Of a stretch of DNA of 14,343 bases, positions 6,067 to 12,777 are shown piece by piece; positions within the stretch are counted from its first letter, which is position 1; each line of letters opens with the position of its first letter. Below the pieces are notes generated by a model. It was not told the DNA's origin and searched no databases. It was given only the letters and a program-made list of their open reading frames with translations. Made by a program: the position numbers and the translations under genes. The DNA comes from Candidatus Moraniibacteriota bacterium. Its GTDB lineage: Bacteria; Patescibacteriota; Minisyncoccia; Moranbacterales; UBA2206. The DNA lies in assembly GCA_027351145.1 (NCBI GenBank), contig DAIEIZ010000063.1, positions 1 to 14,343 of the forward strand, in the 5' to 3' direction.

Positions 6067-7749
6067 ATGAATAATAGACAGAAGCTTAGATGGAAATTCA
6101 GTCTTGTGGTTGTCCTCGCGGTTTTCGCCGGACTTATTGCTTATCCGCAAGCGGTTTTGAAGATACCGCGTCTTTTTGATTTATTTAATAAGCCCAAGGT
6201 TAATCTTGGTTTGGATTTGCAAGGCGGAATCCATCTGGAATATAAAGCTGACACAAGTCAAATTGATAGTGCGAAAGTCGGAGACGCAATGCAGGCGGTG
6301 CAGGACGTGATCGAACGACGCGTGAACGCTTTTGGCGTGGCTGAGCCAGTTGTGTACACAACAAAATCTGCCGGTGAGCAACGCCTGATTGTGGAATTGG
6401 CAGGGGTAAAAGATATTAATGAGGCTAAGAAAATGATCAGCGAAACTCCGTTTTTGGAGTTTAAGGAAGAAAGCATGACTACTCCTGATCAAATTCCGCA
6501 AGATCAATTGGATAAAATGAATGCGGATGCGAAAGCAAAAGCTGAGGATATTTTGAAGCAAGTTCAAGCAGGTGGAGATTTTGCGCAACTGGCGAAAGAT
6601 AACAGTCAGGATCCTGGTTCGAAAGATAATGGAGGTGATTTAGGTTTTGTAAAAAAAGGCACCTTTGTTCCGGAGTTTGATAAGGTTCTTTTTAATGATC
6701 CTGATTTCAAAGACGGACAGATTTATCCGCAACTGGTGGAAAGTCAATTTGGTTGGCATATTATCAAAAAAATTGAAACGCGTGGAGCGGGAGACGCGAC
6801 CGAAGTGCATGCCGCGCATATCTTAATTGCGAAAGTGATACAGCCACAGCCGCAAATTACATGGATTTCCACTGGTCTCACAGGAAAAAATTTGGCAAGT
6901 GCCAGTGTGCAGTTTAAAAGTCAAGGACTATCTGAGCCGGAAGTTTCTTTGAAATTCGATGATGCGGGAACGAAACTTTTTGCTGATATTACTAAGCGGG
7001 ATATTGGAAAGCGAATCGCTATTTTTTTGGATGGTGAGATTATTACCGCGCCAACTGTGCAAAGCGAAATTCTCAACGGCGAAGCGGTTGTGACAGGAAA
7101 TTACACTATCAATGAGGCTAATAATTTAGTAAAAAGACTGAATGAAGGAGCACTTCCCGTGCCAATCAGTTTAGTTGGACAACAATCGGTTGAAGCGACT
7201 TTGGGTCAAGTGTCTTTGGCGACCAGCTTGAAAGCGGGAATAATTGGACTTCTGTTGGTAATTATTTTCATGCTCTTGTATTATCGCTTTTTGGGATTGA
7301 TTGCTTCATTCGCACTACTTATCTATTCAGCTCTGATGATTAGCATCTTTAAATTATCCGGATTTACTCCGTGGCAAATTACACTCACGTTGCCAGGAAT
7401 CGCGGGCTTTATTTTGACAATTGGAATGGCTGTGGATGCGAATATTTTAATTTTCGAAAGGACAAAAGAGGAGGTGCGCAAGGGTCGGAACATTTTGAGT
7501 GCAATTGAGGAGGGGTTTAAACGCGCCTGGACATCAATTCGCGATGGCAATATGTCTTCCATTATCACCGCTTTTATTTTAATGGAGATGGGTACGGGAT
7601 TCGTGAAGGGTTTTGCCGTTATGCTAATTATTGGAGTACTTGCTTCCATGTTTACCGCAGTGGTTATTACAAGAACAATTTTGCGATTTGTTTTGGGACC
7701 TTGGATTGAGGATAAGATGTGGTTGGTGGGAGCTAAAAAAGAAATTTAA
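6067..7749 (+). CDS. secD: Protein translocase subunit SecD with inserted parvulin-type PPIase domain
   Basis: SecD works with SecF and SecYEG in the membrane to complete protein export using the proton motive force. The protein has 560 residues. TM1 is about 11-29, GLDLQGG is at 48-54, and the first periplasmic domain starts about 60-135. The TM2-TM6 block spans about 387-538 and holds PGIAGFILTIGMAVDANILIFER (443-465) and DGNMSSIITAFIL (493-505). Between the P1 halves, about 150-257, lies a parvulin-like rotamase. It includes GGDFAQLAKDNS (169-180), GGDLGFVKKGTFVPEF (189-204) and FGWHIIKKIE (228-237). The strand that normally opens a parvulin, here VHAAHILIAK (247-256), comes after its C-terminal strand. 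P1 resumes at WISTGLTGKNLASA (266-279). Candidate catalytic residues D182, H231 and H251 are present, so isomerase activity is plausible on the outer face of the membrane. secF follows 10 bases later. Confidence 0.96.
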   Translation: MNNRQKLRWKFSLVVVLAVFAGLIAYPQAVLKIPRLFDLFNKPKVNLGLDLQGGIHLEYKADTSQIDSAKVGDAMQAVQDVIERRVNAFGVAEPVVYTTKSAGEQRLIVELAGVKDINEAKKMISETPFLEFKEESMTTPDQIPQDQLDKMNADAKAKAEDILKQVQAGGDFAQLAKDNSQDPGSKDNGGDLGFVKKGTFVPEFDKVLFNDPDFKDGQIYPQLVESQFGWHIIKKIETRGAGDATEVHAAHILIAKVIQPQPQITWISTGLTGKNLASASVQFKSQGLSEPEVSLKFDDAGTKLFADITKRDIGKRIAIFLDGEIITAPTVQSEILNGEAVVTGNYTINEANNLVKRLNEGALPVPISLVGQQSVEATLGQVSLATSLKAGIIGLLLVIIFMLLYYRFLGLIASFALLIYSALMISIFKLSGFTPWQITLTLPGIAGFILTIGMAVDANILIFERTKEEVRKGRNILSAIEEGFKRAWTSIRDGNMSSIITAFILMEMGTGFVKGFAVMLIIGVLASMFTAVVITRTILRFVLGPWIEDKMWLVGAKKEI

Positions 7750-7759
7750 ATTTTTCAAG

Positions 7760-8659
7760 ATGTTTAATATTATTTCCAAAACCAAATACGCCTACTTTTT
7801 TTCTGGAACGCTGACTTTGCTCAGTGTCATCGTGCTTTTTACTTGGGGATTGAAATACAGTATTGATTTTACTGGCGGGACCTTAATGGAGATTAAATTT
7901 GCTAATGCTCTTCCGACAAATCTTGATCTTGAAAATTCGCTGAAAAATTTGAATCTTAAGAGTTTAACATTGCAGCCAACAGGAGGTGGTACAGTGCTAA
8001 TTCGCTATGCTTCCGATAGTGATAAGGTCAATCAAGATGTTATCACTACTTTGGCGGAAAAATATCCAGACTCGCAAAATCTCAGAACTGAATATGCCAA
8101 TGCTTCTGTTTCCAATGATTTGAAATCTAAATCACTCCTGGCTATTTTTTGGTCCATAGTTGGTATCATGGCTTATGTGGCTTGGGCGTTTCGACGCGTT
8201 TCTCATCCTATAGCTTCTTGGAAATATGGTGCTGGTGCGGTAATCGCACTGGTACATGATGTGTTGATTACTGTTGGAGTTTTTTCGGTGCTGGGACATT
8301 TTTGGGGTATTGAGGTGGGTGTTCCGTTTGTGGCGGCACTCCTGACGATTCTTGGTTTTTCGGTGCATGATACGATCGTGGTATATGACAGGACAAGAGA
8401 AAATTTACAAAGAAGTTCAGCAAAAGAAAAATTTCCTGAAATTGTGAATCGCAGTCTCAATGAAACTTTGGTGCGTTCAATCAACACTTCAATGACTGTG
8501 ATTGTAACGCTCCTTTCTATCTATATTTTCGGCGGAGAATCAATTAAATATTTTGCTCTGGCGCTTTTGGTCGGCGTGACTTTCGGAACTTACTCGTCAA
8601 TCTTTGTTGCGTCAGCGTTGCTTGTTACGAGTTATAATTTACAAATTAAAAAGTCATAA
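7760..8659 (+). CDS. secF: Protein translocase subunit SecF
   Basis: SecF is the partner of SecD in the export motor. From ATG 7760 it has 299 residues. TM1 is about 11-30, followed by the family signature IDFTGG (35-40), a periplasmic domain to about 120, and five further membrane segments from about 124 to 290. The conserved segment LTILGFSVHDTIVVYDRTREN (195-215) corresponds to the usual GYSINDTVVVFDRIREN; a histidine replaces the common asparagine before the key aspartate D204. I preferred ATG 7760 to the earlier possible start at 7631, which lies inside secD and would add 43 residues read out of frame with it. The gap to secD is 10 bases with no ribosome site, so translation is probably coupled. 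secD-secF is the standard order; no yajC is adjacent. Confidence 0.95.
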   Translation: MFNIISKTKYAYFFSGTLTLLSVIVLFTWGLKYSIDFTGGTLMEIKFANALPTNLDLENSLKNLNLKSLTLQPTGGGTVLIRYASDSDKVNQDVITTLAEKYPDSQNLRTEYANASVSNDLKSKSLLAIFWSIVGIMAYVAWAFRRVSHPIASWKYGAGAVIALVHDVLITVGVFSVLGHFWGIEVGVPFVAALLTILGFSVHDTIVVYDRTRENLQRSSAKEKFPEIVNRSLNETLVRSINTSMTVIVTLLSIYIFGGESIKYFALALLVGVTFGTYSSIFVASALLVTSYNLQIKKS

Positions 8660-8674
8660 AATATGCAACATATA

Positions 8675-8711
8675 GTATGTAACAAAAATATAAAAATTTA
8701 TTGTTACATGC
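8675..8711. repeat. Imperfect inverted repeat between secF and the next gene
   Basis: GTATGTAACAA (8675-8685) can pair with TTGTTACATGC (8701-8711) as 11 pairs including one G-U, around a 15-base AT-rich loop. No T run follows, so it is a poor intrinsic terminator. It lies 16 bases after the secF stop and could be a mobile-repeat remnant, a processing site or a leader structure. Confidence 0.5.
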
Positions 8712-8731
8712 TCCATGTTTCATGCTACATG
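8707..8731 (+). repeat. CATG-rich direct repeats
   Basis: CATGCTCCATG (8707-8717) recurs as CATGCTACATG (8721-8731), differing at one position. CATG occurs four times in 25 bases, and the array overlaps the 3' arm of the hairpin just upstream. It ends five bases before the ATG at 8736. Confidence 0.5.
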
Positions 8732-8735
8732 CGAT

Positions 8736-9038
8736 ATGTGGAACCCATTCAAAAAAAATTCTCAACAAAATAATCAATCAGGGCAAGTTAGTGTTCCTAG
8801 CGATGATGTGAAAAAAAAGAAGGATGATGATACTAATTCTCCCAAGATGAATATGCTCCAGCGTTTGGCAATGAAAAGAATGGAGCGTATGAGTCCGCAA
8901 GAAAAAGCCAAGATGATGCAAGAGGTGATGAGGCCTGAAAATAAAGACAAACTTCTGGGTGCGATGGAGATGATGCTAAAAAGCGGACAGATTTCCAAAG
9001 AGCAATATGAAATGGTTAAAGAGAAGATGGGAATTTGA
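8736..9038 (+). CDS. Small methionine-rich charged protein with SHOCT-like C terminus
   Basis: This 100-residue protein of unknown function has three parts. It begins MWNPFKKN, continues with a polar, probably disordered stretch rich in N, Q, S, D and K (residues about 8-40, including KKKKDDD), and ends in a helical, highly charged part from about 42. That last part is unusually rich in methionine (MLQRLAMKRMERM, KMMQEVM, GAMEMM). The end, MLKSGQISKEQYEMVKEKMG, resembles the short SHOCT-like motif (L-x-G-x-I-[ST]-x-E-[EQ]-[FY]-x-x-x-K) found at the C termini of many small bacterial proteins. There is no signal peptide or membrane segment. The start at 8736 is preferred to ATG 8715 because the extra seven residues lie in the CATG repeat and look non-coding. 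It follows secF and may be co-transcribed with it. Confidence 0.75.
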   Translation: MWNPFKKNSQQNNQSGQVSVPSDDVKKKKDDDTNSPKMNMLQRLAMKRMERMSPQEKAKMMQEVMRPENKDKLLGAMEMMLKSGQISKEQYEMVKEKMGI

Positions 9039-9076
9039 TTTATTGTAAATAAGAAGCAGTTCTTTTTAAAGAAAAA

Positions 9077-9084
9077 AAGGAGGT
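9077..9084 (+). promoter_or_regulatory. Strong Shine-Dalgarno sequence
   Basis: AAGGAGGT is a near-perfect complement of the 16S rRNA 3' end and is the best ribosome site in the window. It lies 4 bases before ATG 9089, the start of a 48-codon membrane ORF. ATG 9085 is too close and opens only 12 codons. Confidence 0.7.
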
Positions 9085-9088
9085 ATGG

Positions 9089-9235
9089 ATGAGCAAGCGA
9101 TCTTGGATCACGAAGATGTTTAATGGTGGATCTTGGTTGAGATATGTTACAATGACATTTGTGATTATCCTTCTTTTTTTGCAGTATTGGGAGGTGCTAC
9201 GCTTTTTAGGTTGGATTGTATGTTTTTGTCAGTGA
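9089..9235 (+). CDS. 48-residue membrane miniprotein
   Basis: This short ORF reads MSKRSWITKMFNGGSWLRYV, then a hydrophobic segment (TMTFVIILLFLQYW, about 21-34), then a second shorter hydrophobic run (LRFLGWIVCFCQ). The positively charged start (K3, R4, K9) and hydrophobic core fit a small inner-membrane protein with one, or at most two, membrane segments and a cytoplasmic N terminus. The main support is the near-perfect ribosome site AAGGAGGT just upstream, in a genome segment where most genes lack one. A strong terminator begins 47 bases after its stop, so the ORF would be the last member of the secDF block. I do not recognise a family. It is too short for default gene callers. Confidence 0.55.
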   Translation: MSKRSWITKMFNGGSWLRYVTMTFVIILLFLQYWEVLRFLGWIVCFCQ

Positions 9236-9282
9236 TGCTTTTTTGCATTTTGAGAAAAACTTGAAATAGACAATCGTCGCCT

Positions 9283-9323
9283 AACGGGATGTAAAATTGT
9301 TTGCATCCCGTTTTGACTTTTTT
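9283..9323 (+). terminator. Strong intrinsic terminator
   Basis: AACGGGATG (9283-9291) pairs perfectly with CATCCCGTT (9304-9312). The stem extends inward by a G-U and three A-T pairs to a 4-base loop (9296-9299), giving 13 pairs. The tail is TTTT (9311-9314), GAC, TTTTTT (9318-9323). It ends the upstream secDF/miniprotein block. Confidence 0.85.
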
Positions 9324-9341
9324 AGGCTTTAAGGCTAGAAT
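9313..9341 (+). promoter_or_regulatory. Promoter of pheST, overlapping the terminator, predicted leaderless
   Basis: TTGACT (9313-9318, five of six) and TAGAAT (9336-9341, five of six) are separated by the ideal 17 bases. The -35 hexamer lies within the T tract of the preceding terminator. The predicted transcription start, 6-7 bases after the -10, coincides with the A of the pheS ATG at 9348, so the transcript would have no leader. No T-box or leader-peptide attenuator can be accommodated here. Confidence 0.75.
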
Positions 9342-9347
9342 AATACT

Positions 9348-10379
9348 ATGTTGAAAATGAAAATAGGAGAAATTAAAAAGCAAGTTTTAGAAGAGATTGA
9401 GAAAGTCAAAAATAATGATGCGCTTTTTGAGTTGGAAAAAAAATATCTTGGTCGCAAAAGCGAGTTTGTCGGGTTTCTTAAGAATCTGAAAAATCTGGCG
9501 CCGGAAGAGCGAAGACAAATTGGCTAACTTGCCAATAAGACCAAGTTGGAAATCCTTGATATTATCAATGGAAAAAAAGCGGATTTATCAAAAATCGGAC
9601 CGGATGCGGAAAAAGAAAAAATTGATATAACAATTCCCGGAAAAAAAGAAGGTATTGGACATCTTAATCCAATTTCAATCGTTCGTCGCGATATCGAAGA
9701 TATTTTTATGGGCATGGGATTTGAAATTGCCGATGGACCGGAAATTGAAACCGAGTTCTATAACTTTGATGCATTGAATATGCCAAAAAATCATCCGGCG
9801 CGTGAAATGCAAGATACTTTTTGGTTGAAAGATAAAAAGGGTGGAGAAAATTTGGCAATGCGTTCGCAAACTTCAGCGGTGCAGGCAAAATATATGGAAA
9901 AACACAAACCGCCATTGCGAATTATCGTGCCGGGAAAATGCTTTCGTCGTGAAGCGACTGATACGACGCATGATCATACTTTCTATCAATTTGAAGCATT
10001 AGTGGCGGGAGAAAATATTAATGTCGGACATTTGAAGCAAGTGGCCCAAGATTTTTTTTCGCAATTTTTTCAGAAAGAAATAAAAGTGAGATTGCGACCA
10101 AGTTATTTTCCTTTTACCGAACCAAGTTTTGAATTTGATATAACTTGCACGGTTTGTGGCGGTGTTGGTTGCCGAGCTTGCAAGTATAATAAATGGCTGG
10201 AGCTTGGCGGGGCAGGAATGGTTAATCAAAATGTATTCGAAGCGGTAGGCTATAAACGTAATCAATATACCGGATTTGCTTGGGGCTTTGGATTGGAACG
10301 GCTGGCGATGATGAAATATAAGATTGATGATTGCCGGCTTTTCCATAGTGGAGATTTAAGGTTTATTAGGCAATTTTAA
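9348..10379 (+). CDS. pheS: Phenylalanyl-tRNA synthetase alpha subunit, interrupted by an in-frame stop
   Basis: PheS is the catalytic subunit of the (alpha-beta)2 synthetase that charges tRNA-Phe. From ATG 9348 the frame reads 343 codons, a normal PheS length, but codon 60 (9525-9527) is TAA. The first 59 residues (LFELEKKYLGRKSEF, LKNLAPEERRQIG) are the first part of the N-terminal tRNA-binding coiled coil. The frame then continues LANKTKLEIL without any shift. Motif 2 is FRREATDTTHDHTFYQFE (199-216), FTEPSFEFDI follows at 256-265, and motif 3 is GFGLERLAMMK (313-323). C267, C270, C275 and C278 form a CX2C...CX2C knuckle. After the stop, TTG 9546 is the first possible restart, without a ribosome site; it would yield a protein lacking much of the coiled coil. 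pheT begins 3 bases downstream. The family is certain, but whether the gene is intact in the organism is not. Confidence 0.9.
9525..9527 (+). other. In-frame TAA inside pheS
   Basis: The codon lies between RRQIG and LANKTK, where PheS proteins usually have a lysine, glutamine or similar residue (G-K/Q-L-A-N-x-x-K). TAA is one substitution from CAA (Gln) or AAA (Lys). TAA also ends proS, secD, secF, pheT and pheS itself here, so a general reassignment of TAA is excluded. Confidence 0.85.
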
Positions 10380-10382
10380 TTT

Positions 10383-12758
10383 ATGAAATACAGCTACAAT
10401 TGGCTCAAAGAATTATCAGGCACAAAATTATCTCCGGAAAAAGCGGCAGAGCTTTTGACAATGCATTCATTTGAAATTGAGGGCTTGGAAAAGAGTAATA
10501 ATGATTTGGGCGGTGTGATTGTGGGTGAAATTTTGGAAATTACTAAGCATCCCAATGCGGATCGACTTCAAGTGACCAAGATTAGTATTGGCAAAGAGAA
10601 GTTGCAAATTGTTTGTGGCGCATCAAATATTGAAATAGGACAAAAAGTGCCGGTGGCAACTGTTGGCATCATATTGCCAGGAAATTTTGAAATTAGAGAA
10701 GCATCCATTCGCGGTGTAAAATCTTTTGGCATGCTTTGCGCGCAGGATGAATTGGGATTGGGAAATGACCACTCAGGTATTTTGATTTTGGATGAAAAAG
10801 CGAAAGCGGGCGAGTTGGTGCAAAAATATCTTGGAATAAATGATAATGACAGTGTTTTGGAAATCAAAGTCTTGCCTGATCGCGCGCATGATATTTTAAG
10901 TCATGCGGGAGTGGCGAGAGAACTTTCTATTTTGGAAAAAAGGAAATTCGATTATGCTTTTGATGATTTGATTTTACCGAAAAAGATTAGCAAAAAATTG
11001 AAAGTGGAAATTAGGGACAAAGATTTGTGCAAAAGATATATTGGCGCGGTAATGGAAAATATTAAAATAGTAGAATCGCCGCAGTGGCTGAAAGAACGGT
11101 TGGAAATTTGCGGTTTGCGGTCGATTAATAATGTTGTGGATGCGACAAACTATGTGATGCTTGAACTTGGACAGCCGCTTCATGCTTTTGATTTGGAAAA
11201 AATCAAAACGCAAAATGAAAAATGCGACATTATTGTAAGGCGAGCAAAAAATCAAGAAGAAATAATTTTATTGGATGAAAATAAGATTAAATTAAATGGG
11301 GATAATTTATTAATTACAAATGGCGATGACGCGTTAGCGCTGGCGGGAATTATGGGCGGAAAAAATTCCGGAATCACCAAAAATACTAAAACAATTGTGC
11401 TCGAAGCAGCCAGTTTCGACGCGGTAAATATCAGAAAAACACGAATGGCATTGGGACTCAATACGGATTCATCCTATCGTTTTGAAAAAGACATTGATCC
11501 GAATTTGACAGAAAAAGCCATGGTGCGTTTATTGGAAATTTTGGAACATATTGCCGATGGCAAGCTGGAGGGAATTGCAGATATTTATCCTAAGAAAATT
11601 AACTCTTGTGTGGTAAATTTGGATTTGGAATATGCCAATCAACTTTTGGGCGAGAAAGTGCCGGAGAAAGAATTGTTGAATATATTGAATTTATTGGGGA
11701 TTAGTACGCAAAAAAAGAAATTACTTCAATGCGCCATTCCAACTTATCGTTTGGATTTGCGAACACAGGAAGATCTGATTGAGGATATCGGGCGCATTTG
11801 GGGCTACGAAAAAATTGCTTCGCGTCCAATGATGACGGAAGTTTTGCCGGCAAAAATCAACGAACAAGTTTTTTTTGAAAGAAAAATCCAAGATAAGCTT
11901 TTGGGTCTTGGTTTTGATGAAGTCTATAATTATTCTTTTTATGGTGTGGATGATTTGGAGAAAGCCGGTCTTATTAAAAAAGATCATTTGCAATTAAGAA
12001 ATCCAATGAATCCGGACCAGGAATTTGTCCGAGCGGAGTTGGCGATAAATATTTTGAAAAATGTTCGAGAAAATCTGAAAAATTTTAGCGAATTTGGTAT
12101 TTTTGAAATCGGTAAATGCTACGCGCTTAAAAATAATAAGCCTGTTGAAAAGCGTAATTTGATTTTGGCAAAGGTCTTGGGAAAGGATGGCAATTCGGAA
12201 ACTTTTTATAACTTGAAAGGCGCGGTAGAAGACTTGCTAGAATCACTGGGAATTTCCGAAGGTTCAACCTTCGGAGAACCGAAGGTTGAACCTTCGGAAA
12301 TTGAGAAATTTATGAATCCCGTAAGAGTAGCAAAAATAAGTTTTGGCGAAAATGTTGTCGGCTTTATGGGGGAGATTAAACAATCTGTGTTGGAAAGTTA
12401 TAAAATTTCCAAGCGTGTGGCAGTGGCAGAAATAAATTTGGAAAAATTAAGAAAGGCAGCTGAAAGCTTAATCGAATATCAACCAATTAATAAATTTCCG
12501 GTTGTTTCGCGCGATATCTCAATGGTTGTTCCGAGGGAAGTTAGATATTTGGAAATTGAAACTTTAGTTAAAAAAACAGGCGGTGAATTGATTGATAGCG
12601 TTTTGCTGTTTGATCGTTTTGAAGCTAAAAATAGTATGGCAATTCGAATTGAAATGAGCGCCAAAGACCGGACGCTGGAAAGCGCGGAAATTGATGCGGT
12701 GATGGAAAAAATAGTTTCCAGATTGGAAAAAGATTTAAAAGTGGAGATAAGAAAATAA
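10383..12758 (+). CDS. pheT: Phenylalanyl-tRNA synthetase beta subunit
   Basis: PheT supplies tRNA binding and editing for the Phe synthetase. It has 791 residues, normal for the bacterial form. A short N-terminal module is followed by the OB-fold tRNA-binding domain (about 40-150, with KHPNADRLQVTKISIG and VCGASNIEIGQKVPVA). The B3/B4 editing domain spans about 210-390 (INNVVDATNYVMLELGQPLHAFDLEKI, LALAGIMGG). The B5 domain is around 400-475 (EDLIEDIGRIWGYEKIA). A catalytic-like core follows, and the C-terminal ferredoxin-fold anticodon-binding domain is about 698-790 (INKFPVVSRDISMVVP). Residues about 623-640 are encoded by a nested inverted repeat, which looks like an in-frame insertion in a surface loop. 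The gene starts 3 bases after pheS, so the two are co-transcribed and probably translationally coupled. No frameshift or stop interrupts it. Confidence 0.97.
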   Translation: MKYSYNWLKELSGTKLSPEKAAELLTMHSFEIEGLEKSNNDLGGVIVGEILEITKHPNADRLQVTKISIGKEKLQIVCGASNIEIGQKVPVATVGIILPGNFEIREASIRGVKSFGMLCAQDELGLGNDHSGILILDEKAKAGELVQKYLGINDNDSVLEIKVLPDRAHDILSHAGVARELSILEKRKFDYAFDDLILPKKISKKLKVEIRDKDLCKRYIGAVMENIKIVESPQWLKERLEICGLRSINNVVDATNYVMLELGQPLHAFDLEKIKTQNEKCDIIVRRAKNQEEIILLDENKIKLNGDNLLITNGDDALALAGIMGGKNSGITKNTKTIVLEAASFDAVNIRKTRMALGLNTDSSYRFEKDIDPNLTEKAMVRLLEILEHIADGKLEGIADIYPKKINSCVVNLDLEYANQLLGEKVPEKELLNILNLLGISTQKKKLLQCAIPTYRLDLRTQEDLIEDIGRIWGYEKIASRPMMTEVLPAKINEQVFFERKIQDKLLGLGFDEVYNYSFYGVDDLEKAGLIKKDHLQLRNPMNPDQEFVRAELAINILKNVRENLKNFSEFGIFEIGKCYALKNNKPVEKRNLILAKVLGKDGNSETFYNLKGAVEDLLESLGISEGSTFGEPKVEPSEIEKFMNPVRVAKISFGENVVGFMGEIKQSVLESYKISKRVAVAEINLEKLRKAAESLIEYQPINKFPVVSRDISMVVPREVRYLEIETLVKKTGGELIDSVLLFDRFEAKNSMAIRIEMSAKDRTLESAEIDAVMEKIVSRLEKDLKVEIRK
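12251..12302. repeat. 52-base nested perfect inverted repeat inside pheT
   Basis: Arms 12251-12274 and 12279-12302 are perfect 24-base reverse complements around the spacer AGAA. Each arm also holds a 19-base near-palindrome of its own: CCGAAGGTTCAACCTTCGG at 12256-12274 and CCGAAGGTTGAACCTTCGG at 12279-12297, each symmetric around one central base. The element is read through in frame as ISEGSTFGEPKVEPSEI. Its composition and symmetry differ from the surrounding gene, as in palindromic elements that insert into coding sequences. Confidence 0.9.
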
Positions 12759-12765
12759 TTTTTAA

Positions 12766-12771
12766 TAAAAT
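12766..12771 (+). promoter_or_regulatory. Possible -10 element of the lipoprotein gene, leaderless geometry
   Basis: TAAAAT lies within TTTAATAAAAT (12761-12771), exactly 6 bases before ATG 12778. The same 11 bases at the same distance precede valS. There is no recognisable -35, and the region is very AT-rich, so chance is possible. Confidence 0.35.
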
Positions 12772-12777
12772 AAAAAA

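Noticed and set aside
7631..7759. Upstream start for secF inside secD
   Set aside because: The extra 43 residues (about MEYLLPCLPQWLLQ) are secD read in another frame and do not resemble SecF; ATG 7760 begins at the usual family start.
8675..8711. Intrinsic terminator for secF
   Set aside because: The hairpin is AT-rich, has a long loop and is followed by CTCCATG rather than a T run.
9525..9527. TAA reassigned to an amino acid in this organism
   Set aside because: TAA is the terminal stop of proS, secD, secF, pheS and pheT in this window, each at the expected protein length.
12251..12302. CRISPR repeat or transcription terminator in pheT
   Set aside because: There is only one paired element without spacers of regular length, no T run follows, and the pheT frame continues uninterrupted for 456 bases.
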